NCBI GenBank assembly: GCA_012932295.1 | Contig: JAAONU010000078.1 | Location: forward strand, 62,001 to 126,000 | Origin: Cyclina sinensis | Taxonomy: Eukaryota > Mollusca > Bivalvia > Venerida > Veneridae | Direction: 5' to 3' | Length of the DNA: 64,000 nucleotides | In this document: in pieces, positions 56,760-64,000 of the stretch | Numbering within the stretch: position 1 is the first letter of the stretch | Layout: every line of letters begins with the position of its first letter | Program-made: the position numbers and the translations under genes | The notes under the pieces: model-generated | Database searches by the model: none | Seen by the model: the letters and a program-made list of their open reading frames with translations, nothing else | Told to the model about the DNA's origin: nothing

Positions 56760-59230
56760 TTCTTTTTGAGTTATCAAAAGATCAATCTGTTAAAGCCATA
56801 TTTTTACTACTTCCGTTACTATATCAACCAGAATTTTGATCCGAGTAAAAAGAACAACAAACAAACAAACAAACAAAATGACGTGCATAATATCCATATT
56901 GCCATCTATTTATATTCTGAGTTTCATGAAACGAACTTTTCGATTTTAATGTTAGAACAGGATCCAGATTTCCGGACAACCAACAGGACAGACAACCAGT
57001 ACACTGAACCTAGGGACGCCGGAAAAGCACTTGCAGTCTAATAAAAAGGTATTTCGCCATCACATTCTTATTCATTCAAACAGTATTCCATATACTGGAA
57101 CAACAGGTTTTACAGGAAATGTTTTTCCAAAGGTTGCATTAATGTTTAGAAGTTATGTTTATTCATAAATAAGCCGCTACATCTATGTTTGATTAAATAA
57201 ATGTGTCTATGAAGATGTTTATAATGACGTTTAAATCATCTCAGTAGAAGTTTTAAGTAACATGTCCTTTATTGTACATTAATGTGTCAAGACGTTTAGT
57301 TAAAAAGTGCTCCGTAAGAAATATTTTTATTTATACATCTATTTCAAATTTCTATCATATGAAATCAATGTTTACGTAATACCTTTTGATAACTGTCATT
57401 TTAATCAAAATAGACTGCTCATTCTTTTTTCAAGGTTTAAAAGTATGTGGCGTGTTATTTACGCGAACGCTTACATAATACTTAGAACCATCTGATAAAC
57501 AAGACTCCCATAAACATTGTATAATGGTACCAGATCTTTGCTTGCAGTATGAAATCAATACTGATGAATCCTATTATCTTTGACACTGCTTTCAAAATCA
57601 GAGCTACGTTAAACTGATTTATAAGCTTTTGTACCAAAAAAACAACAACAACAACACCTGTATCTAACCTTTGCATCCTTTAAAAAAAACAAACTGATGA
57701 CAGAAGACTCAATGTTTTACATTACTCATATGGATAACTCACGAAATATTTGACGGTTTATATGGCAAATCAAATATGTTCGCAGACGTCAATGTTTAGC
57801 ATTTAGCGTTTTCTGTTTCTTGACATTGAGATTACATCAAGCATGTCGTGAGTCCCGCCATTGTTTTAAGATTTTTCCGAGCGTTCCCATCAACGTGCAG
57901 GATAAATGACTGAAAAATCAGGAAGATAAGGGAAAGTGGTTAAGCTATTTTTACAACGTTATTTCATACAACTCTGCAGCGGTTGAAATGCTTTTGCTCT
58001 TATTCAGTTAAAGAGTAAGCAAAACAAAAATCTATATCCAGTAGTTTCTCTATCTTTATGCATCACTACAGAAAGTCTTTTTTTATGTTTACAAATATTT
58101 ATCCTGGTAGGCTTATCTTATTTATATGCAATGTTTATAACAGCATGCAACATTGCACACCAAGCACTCGAACAGTCTCTAATAAGATGGGATACAGTTG
58201 ATTGGACACTGTCAATAATTTTTTTTAGGCGAAGCTTAATAACATGGCCTGAATGGAATGAAGATCTGATCAACATTTCACCTCATTGACTAGACGTGAA
58301 ATAGCATCATCTTTTGATATACTGTGCTACCTAGTAAGTGTTAAAGAATACAATTTAATGGTAAACAATTTATCTTATTTATACCAAATAGAGTTTAAAA
58401 CTTATATATACATTTATTTTCGGTTTTATTGTTAATTTCAATCCCTAACGTTTACAGCTTAAATATTATCTATTGCTTGCAGTACAGCTGGGTATATGTT
58501 TCAGACTTGTTTGAAGTTTACGTTCATTTGTAAGTTACGTAGGTGTGAAGCTTACACATTCACAAAAAAGAAAATAACCTACAATAATGATTGTTTAATA
58601 ATTTGTTTTATTTACTTGGTCATGCATGAAAAACAACAACCGTAAGCATTAGAATATCGATCAAAATATTATGTCGATTGTGTTCACCATTAAAGAAAGA
58701 AAGCACGTCCACAGCTATATACAGAGGAAAAATATCTTGATTTGACATGTGTGCAACAACGGTATCTTGACAGGCTTCATCTTGAAAATTAATCCTTGAG
58801 TTTTAACCGCTATAGAAAGGGATCAGTAATGATATTTAAAAATACAATAAATGTGTCAAAACGTGTGAATATACCTATTTTCCACACGGTTTCACGGTAA
58901 ATGATTACGTCTGTTAATATAAATATATGTTCCAAATACAGCATTATTTTAGTGTATCCCATACACTGCAATGTCAGTTATTTAAAACACAATTAGAATG
59001 AAGCATTCTTTTAACGACTTTTAAATACAAATTTGACATGTTCTACGTTCTTTGCACAACTTTATATGATGTGGGACGCTTTAAATTCTTCTCTTTTATC
59101 TTTCAAACAGGGACTATAGAAAGGGATCAGTATTGGCAAATTTCATAAAATATGCATTTGCACTTTTCATGTAAATACTGATTTTTATCTAGAACTCGTG
59201 TTTGTATTACCCTTATTACCGGGATCTAGT
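56760..59230. other. AT-rich spacer with a short (CAAA)n
   Basis: (CAAA) repeats at about 56856-56876. Otherwise no supported feature. Confidence 0.45.
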
Positions 59231-59239
59231 CGTATTAAA

Positions 59240-59530
59240 AATCTGTGCTAAATCTAGAAAGATGGATTCCCTCCCGTTTTCAACCAACACTTAGCAAAAA
59301 AGTCATTTGGAACGTGTTGTCCATTACCAGAGTTTTGAATTTTGGTGTTCAGCACTGTCTAGTAATTATGTTCTTGTGTCACAAGGGATCATATGTTTGA
59401 CAAGAAATATACTAGAAATGTCTAGAATTCTTTTGTCTGAAACCACAAGGTTCAGAGTTTTGCACGATGGTACTATTTGTAGATTTAGGGCCGTTATTTT
59501 CTTTACAACAGGGATGACATGTTTAACTTA
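59240..59530. repeat. Dispersed repeat fragment
   Basis: Contains TTTTGTCTGAAACCACAAGG and ACAAGGGATCATATGTTTGA. The first phrase is shared with 28480 and, diverged, with 60010 (CTTTTGTCAGAAACCAGG). Confidence 0.5.
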
Positions 59531-59532
59531 GA

Positions 59533-59848
59533 CAATAGTAGGATACCATGTCATCATGCACCTGTTTTATGCTCTCTCGTGGACCTTTTTTGTCAACATT
59601 CTATCGCGTAAGAGGTAAAATGGTCTTTTTCAATAAGAAATCTGTAGAAATGCAAAAAATCATGTTGTTCACCAAAGATTGGCTGGTGTGCTTTGTGTTT
59701 ACGTAAAAAATTGTAATGTAAAATTCTAGTTTTGCCCTTAAAACGGGTGAAATTTTTTTTTCTGAATGCATGCTGACAGATTGTTGACAAAAAAAGTTCC
59801 GCGAGAGAGCATAAAACAGGTGCGTGATGACGTAGTATCCTACTATTG
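59533..59848. mobile_element. Inverted-repeat MITE
   Basis: CAATAGTAGGATAC...CACCTGTTTTATGCTCTCTC (59533-59598) is inverted at 59783-59848 (GAGAGCATAAAACAGGTGCG...GTATCCTACTATTG), over ~66 bp with few mismatches. The ~185-bp interior is non-coding. A clear target duplication could not be read. Confidence 0.8.
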
Positions 59849-59849
59849 A

Positions 59850-61240
59850 TAGAAGAACGTAGGAAAACTTTTAAAAATGTTTATCTTATAAGATCAGTCA
59901 CTTTAAATAGTGGACCTACATTAAAGCAAGATTGCAACGTTCACAAATTTTGCCTTTAGGGACACTATTGACTTAAACACAAGGTTAAACCATTTACTTG
60001 TACTTCTAAGGTTCTTTTGTCAGAAACCAGGTTGAAACTTCTGAATTTTTAAAAGAAGCATTATCTATTGACCATTTTCCAATAATTTTAAATTATGTTC
60101 CTGCTAAACACAGAAATATATACGATAATATTGAACAATGTTCTTGTCTTCAGCAAGGATTTTGCATGAGATACTGCCTGGTGAACATTTTAACAAACGT
60201 TGCCAATACGTTAATTATTTACTCTAAAATATCTGTAAAACATCTGCGGTTCAGACGTTTAACAAAGAATCCTTTTCGGTGTACCTATATTAAAATCAAT
60301 TTTGACCTACATTTGTGACGAATGAAACTGTAAGAGACAAAATCTTCAGCTGAAATAGTAAGTTTGCCACTGGTTAAAAGTGTTGTTATGACATTTTAGG
60401 GCAGAATTCGTAATTGTTAGTACAATTGCGTCCGAAAATATTGCAATTATAATATTATTAATACAGTCGTAAATTGAAGATAAAACGTTTTAACCATGAA
60501 AATTATATTATATAATTAAATATAATATATTACTGAAATGAATGTAAAATAAATGTGACTAAATATTTAATTTATTTCATTGAAAATGATATTTATACTT
60601 AAGCATAAAATCAACCTTTTTAGTTAATAAGACATTCGATTCTTTTGCGCGTTCAATATCCAATGTCCGAAAACTATACACTTACGAGGCATTATCTAGG
60701 AAATGAAAAGATTACTGCAAAACATAGATAATATGACAATTGCAGGTAAAAGGTTGATAAGGAAGGCAGTGATGCAGACAGTGTGAAACAGTATGTTGAA
60801 AATGCAACAAAAAACTTCACATTCATTACCAATTATGTCTGCTAATCCAATCTTACTCAAAAAATGTGGACACTGAACATTATATAGTGCAGTTTGAGCG
60901 AACTAGTACGAAACTGCTCATTAATCTTCAAGTGATTCATAATCTGACTTGTACACGCAGTTTCAAGACTGCAGCTGTCTTGTGGTAGTCATATAGGTTA
61001 AAGGTGAATGTCACATCACATTTATTCAAAACTGATGATCATGTTCCTTACTATAGTACTCCAGTCAACAGTTTTAGCAAATGTTCTAGTTCTGTCTAAT
61101 GAAGCAGTTCAGTACTGTTACATTTCAAGTGAATTGACTCAAATATTAACTGTAAAGTCATATTTGTAGCACATCATAAAATGTCCAATCATTTGAACAG
61201 TCACTTTACATTCCAACTAAGGTAAATCAGAGAATTATCA
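59850..61240. other. AT-rich spacer, no gene seen
   Basis: No supported feature. Confidence 0.4.
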
Positions 61241-61244
61241 GAGC

Positions 61245-61545
61245 ATTAGATTGGGAACAGTTTCACAAGCAATCTCTTTTGGTTTCCAAATCTATGTCTC
61301 CAAGAAGAATATCTTGAATGTTTTCCAACACTCAAACCATGGGCAGATCAATGAATGCATGTGGTGGACTTGAGGGTGAGTGATATATCACTACAATTTT
61401 CCTGGTTGAATTTCCCTGGTTGGTATCAACTTTTAATTGCTCCATATGTGGATAAACTAAAGCTGACTGATTAAAACCTGTTATCCTTCAGATAAAAACA
61501 TGGCAATTCAAAGATGGTAAATAGTCAAGGCTGACCATGGCCATA
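61245..61545 (-). pseudogene. Possible endonuclease-type remnant of a retroelement
   Basis: One minus-strand frame with three stops reads LNCHVFI, GFNQSALVYPHMEQLKV, RKIVVIYHSPSSPPHAFID and ILLGDIDLETKRDC. The pairing of an IYRSPSS-like box with LLGDFN about 30 residues later is typical of the apurinic-like endonuclease of non-LTR retrotransposons, and of similar domains in some Helitrons. The call depends on these two diverged boxes only. The 87-codon frame upstream (61546-61809) is not recognised. Confidence 0.4.
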
Positions 61546-61835
61546 TTATCGACTGTGTAAAACGCTTCTTGTTGTCATACAAGATGATGGTATCGCTGTT
61601 TGTTTAAACAGAGAACGAATAATAATGTCTTTGAATTGGAGCCTTGATGATCGTGCAATTAATACTCCTAACGGAAAGGCTTTTCCCTCAGTGGTTAGAT
61701 GTAATAGATTTGCTAAAGCTTTTTGGGCGGACAAACGACCCATTTCTGAAACAGCTTCGGGATCAGTGTTGTTTTTTTCATCCAAGTCTTTCATATAGAT
61801 GCCTTCCAATGTCCTCGAGCTTGCCCAGCAGGTAG

Positions 61836-62545
61836 ACGTTTGAGAGAGATTAATATGGAAGATTTGTGGCTCTTTGAACCTCGTGTAATGTACACCCCCA
61901 ATAGTTTTAAAAGAAACTGTTTTCCAGATAGTCTAACGTTACTTTAAGCTGTTAAAGAGATAGATACTTGTATTTGTGTTCTTAGTACAACGTTCTGGTT
62001 TTAAACAGTCATGTCCACAAAGGACTGTCTTTTTTTCATTTTTCACGACATGTTATTGTCAAACTCAGTGAAAGACCACAAGGGAGACCTTGTTACAGTC
62101 CATTCGCGATGTTACGAATATGCATCGGACTCTGTAGAATTTTCGTAATATCGCATTTTTCGTAGAATCGCATGTTTATTCTTAGATGTTGTTGATACTA
62201 TCGTAAAACGTCATTGTCGTTATAATTATATTGTTGTCGTGATATGTTGGAATCAATAAAGACTTAAATGATAAAGAAGAACGGAATATTTGATATCATT
62301 TATATTGCATATTTACATGTTATCAATACAATCAATCCCAGTTGACCCGGGCCCTTCTCTGGATTATGAGGAAATCGTAAATCTTGTATTCGTTGAAATT
62401 TATTGCAGATTTAAATTGCAATCGCTTGTTTTTGCCCGTTTTGCCTATATTTTAACAAGAGCAAAAATGTGTGTTTACAAGAAAGTTCTCGCGCTCACGC
62501 GCTGTTATTTCCCGTTTTCAGTTATGCGCGTTACAGGGCCTTTGT
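61836..62545. other. Spacer, no gene seen
   Basis: A GTTACGAATATGCATCGG...TTCGTAATATCGCA...CGTAGAATCGCATG stretch (62110-62172) is mildly repetitive. No gene is supported. Confidence 0.4.
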
Positions 62546-62550
62546 AAATA

Positions 62551-62682
62551 ATGGACGCTGATCCGTCTTTTTTGCCCGAAATCGGTATACAAGCATTAGA
62601 CACAAATTGCAAATCCATGTTTGCTTCCCATCCCAAGAGTAACCATTTGGAATATGTAATGAACAAAATTCAGGAAGTGTAA
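62551..62682 (+). CDS. Small ORF, possible first exon, unrecognised
   Basis: The ATG at 62551 opens a 43-codon frame (MDADPSFLPEIGIQALD, then CKSMFASHPKSNHLEY and MNKIQEV) ending in TAA. I do not recognise it. In its favour: it is preceded by locally CpG-richer sequence (GCGCTCACGCGCTGTTATT, about 62490), codon use is less AT-skewed than chance frames nearby, and a GGTATGTTA splice-donor-like site follows at about 62704. Against it: the frame stops before the donor, and no further exon can be identified. Alternatives are a chance ORF or a broken exon. Confidence 0.2.
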   Translation: MDADPSFLPEIGIQALDTNCKSMFASHPKSNHLEYVMNKIQEV

Positions 62683-62709
62683 CAGCTTGAATCTGCAGCT
62701 TTAGGTATG

Positions 62710-63810
62710 TTACATTTCATATAAAAATTCAAAGGTTTGGTTTTAAGGAACATGCCATTACATTGTAACTTCCTTGTACATTTTTCTTGTAGAAATATGA
62801 ACACTAAAATAAGATCTCTAATCTGGTCTTATAGAAAATATCACTATAAGCATGAAGTAATAAAAAAATAAGTACATATTTTAATACTGATTTGTAGTTT
62901 TTAGCAAATATTCTTTACTCTCTGCATTATGGTCTGCCAAATGTGCATAACGTTTTCTTAAAATGGCTCATAATTATGTATCAATGCAGTCTTCACAACC
63001 AAAAACGTACACCAAACTGAGAAATGTATCAATGAACTAAAAGCTAAAAGCTAAATATGAAAGCCTAGGAAAATAATGTACAGTGCATAAATGCTACACA
63101 ATAAACCAATAGCAGCATGAATAAAAGATAAATGACGAAATTAATGGCACGTTTAAATATGATTAAGGTTCTAGGAAATTCTAGAGATCAGCAGGTAACG
63201 AATTAATATGATTTCTTCTCAAATTGAAGCTGAGAAAAATGAAAACGTAATGACAATTATTAGTCAATTATCATATCTTACAAAATTTTACGTACTTTTT
63301 TCATATATGAAAATGATAAAAGAGGTGCAAACCTGTACACTGCATCATGATACTAACCTCTGCAATCTTCTAGTCATTTGTTTAAAACCATGTCCTCTGA
63401 TTCTTTATTATGTACATTTACATATGTAACAAACGAATGACACCGTGCACATTCAAAATACGAACAACAAATGAATGAAAACCATCCAACCTTTATCATT
63501 GAAACGCAGGGGAAAATCATTTTAAAAATCACTGAATTGAAAAGAAAGCAGTATAACTCTTACATAATTTGTGTTATTATGTCTGTTTTCAAAGAAACTG
63601 TATCCTAAAAAGGCACAATGAAATTGCTAAAATTCCTTAGAATGTTGTCCCCTTTATGCATTTTAACATTTAAAAAGGCCATTTGTAATTCTTCGAAATG
63701 GCCGTAACTGTTATAAAATTGTGAGTGTCATATCTGTTTTTTTTTAATTTTATAAGATATGTATACAAGCAAAATATGATTGAAAACTGTGCAAGCACTT
63801 TCTTTTAAAT
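62710..63810. other. AT-rich spacer, no gene seen
   Basis: No supported feature. Confidence 0.4.
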
Positions 63811-63824
63811 GCACGGAAATGAAA

Positions 63825-63920
63825 TGAGGATGGACGGACGCACGGACTCATGGAGGGATGGACATGTCCAACACTTAATGTCCCCTGGCTATTCTTCGTG
63901 TGGCGGGCCATAAAAACTAG
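63825..63920. repeat. Dispersed repeat tail
   Basis: GGATGGACGGACGCACGGAC followed by ATGTCCCCTGGCTATTC and GGGCCATAAAAACTAG. The GACGGACG tail and the GGCATAAAAA-like end resemble the unit at 28331-28830. Confidence 0.5.
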
Positions 63921-64000
63921 AATGCCTGTACAATTATACCCTTTAATTACTGTAATTCCCGTAGAAACATTTAGAATATCTGTACAATTATACCTGTTAA

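Overview
The window looks like gene-poor, AT-rich nuclear DNA of a marine invertebrate, most likely a bivalve mollusc. This rests on the repeat types (L1-like and other LINEs, Tc1-like transposons, tRNA-headed SINE-like units, dispersed repeats ending in GACGGACGGACGG, and arrays built on AGGTCACAGTGACCT-like palindromes). The lineage is an inference from composition, not from a marker gene. I find no host protein-coding gene that I can defend. Nearly every long reading frame is either a decayed transposon gene or an open frame through a tandem repeat.

Layout. 1-5.2 kb: two and a half units of a 380-bp tandem repeat, then a nearly full-length but frameshifted L1-like LINE (endonuclease, reverse transcriptase, zinc knuckle, A-rich tail). 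5.2-9.4 kb: AT-rich spacer with a TA-flanked inverted-repeat element (7483-7906). 9.4-11.8 kb: dispersed repeats, a satellite carrying palindromic AGGTCA sites, and a Tc1-like pseudogene embedded in it. 11.8-22 kb: a solo arm and two complete copies of a compound foldback element, whose arms are a 44-bp minisatellite in opposite orientations around a ~105-bp tandem core. 23.0-23.3 kb: an 18-bp minisatellite. 24.9-28.1 kb: a Tc1-like element on the minus strand, rearranged by a local tandem duplication. 30.9-32.9 kb: about 14 units of a ~145-bp satellite with oestrogen-response-element-like palindromes and a 198-bp hairpin. 33.9-37.4 kb: a minus-strand LINE, interrupted by a Penelope-like reverse transcriptase fragment and a poly-T inverted-repeat element. 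38.2-39.0 kb: a second Tc1-type pseudogene. 39.65-40.5 kb: a 23-bp minisatellite. 41.2-42.8 kb: repeats rich in TGACCTTGACC. 43.3-45.7 kb: a 5'-truncated LINE with a perfect 16-bp target duplication, itself hit by a ~427-bp element carrying two tRNA-Ala-like units. 48.4-50.4 kb: a Tc1-like transposon with perfect terminal repeats, one frameshift, and a nested MITE with an 8-bp target duplication. 50.8-52.0 kb: a LINE 3' end. 53.5-55.0 kb: a Penelope-like RT pseudogene with a nested CpG-rich MITE. 55.0-55.3 kb: a tRNA-headed SINE-like unit. 55.9-64 kb: dispersed repeats, one further inverted-repeat element, an endonuclease-like remnant, and a small ORF near 62.55 kb that may be a first exon.

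The strongest internal evidence is stratigraphic. Three insertions can be read by comparing the interrupted sequence with a second copy or with the expected reading frame: the tRNA-bearing element inside the LINE, the 399-bp MITE inside the Tc1, and the 332-bp MITE inside the Penelope-like RT. The most unusual object is the tRNA-bearing element at 43898-44324. It reads best as a miniature LTR retrotransposon whose repeats contain a tRNA-Ala-like polymerase III promoter. The second is the foldback family at 12.9-14.3 and 20.3-22.0 kb. All calls are from reading the sequence; no database search was possible.
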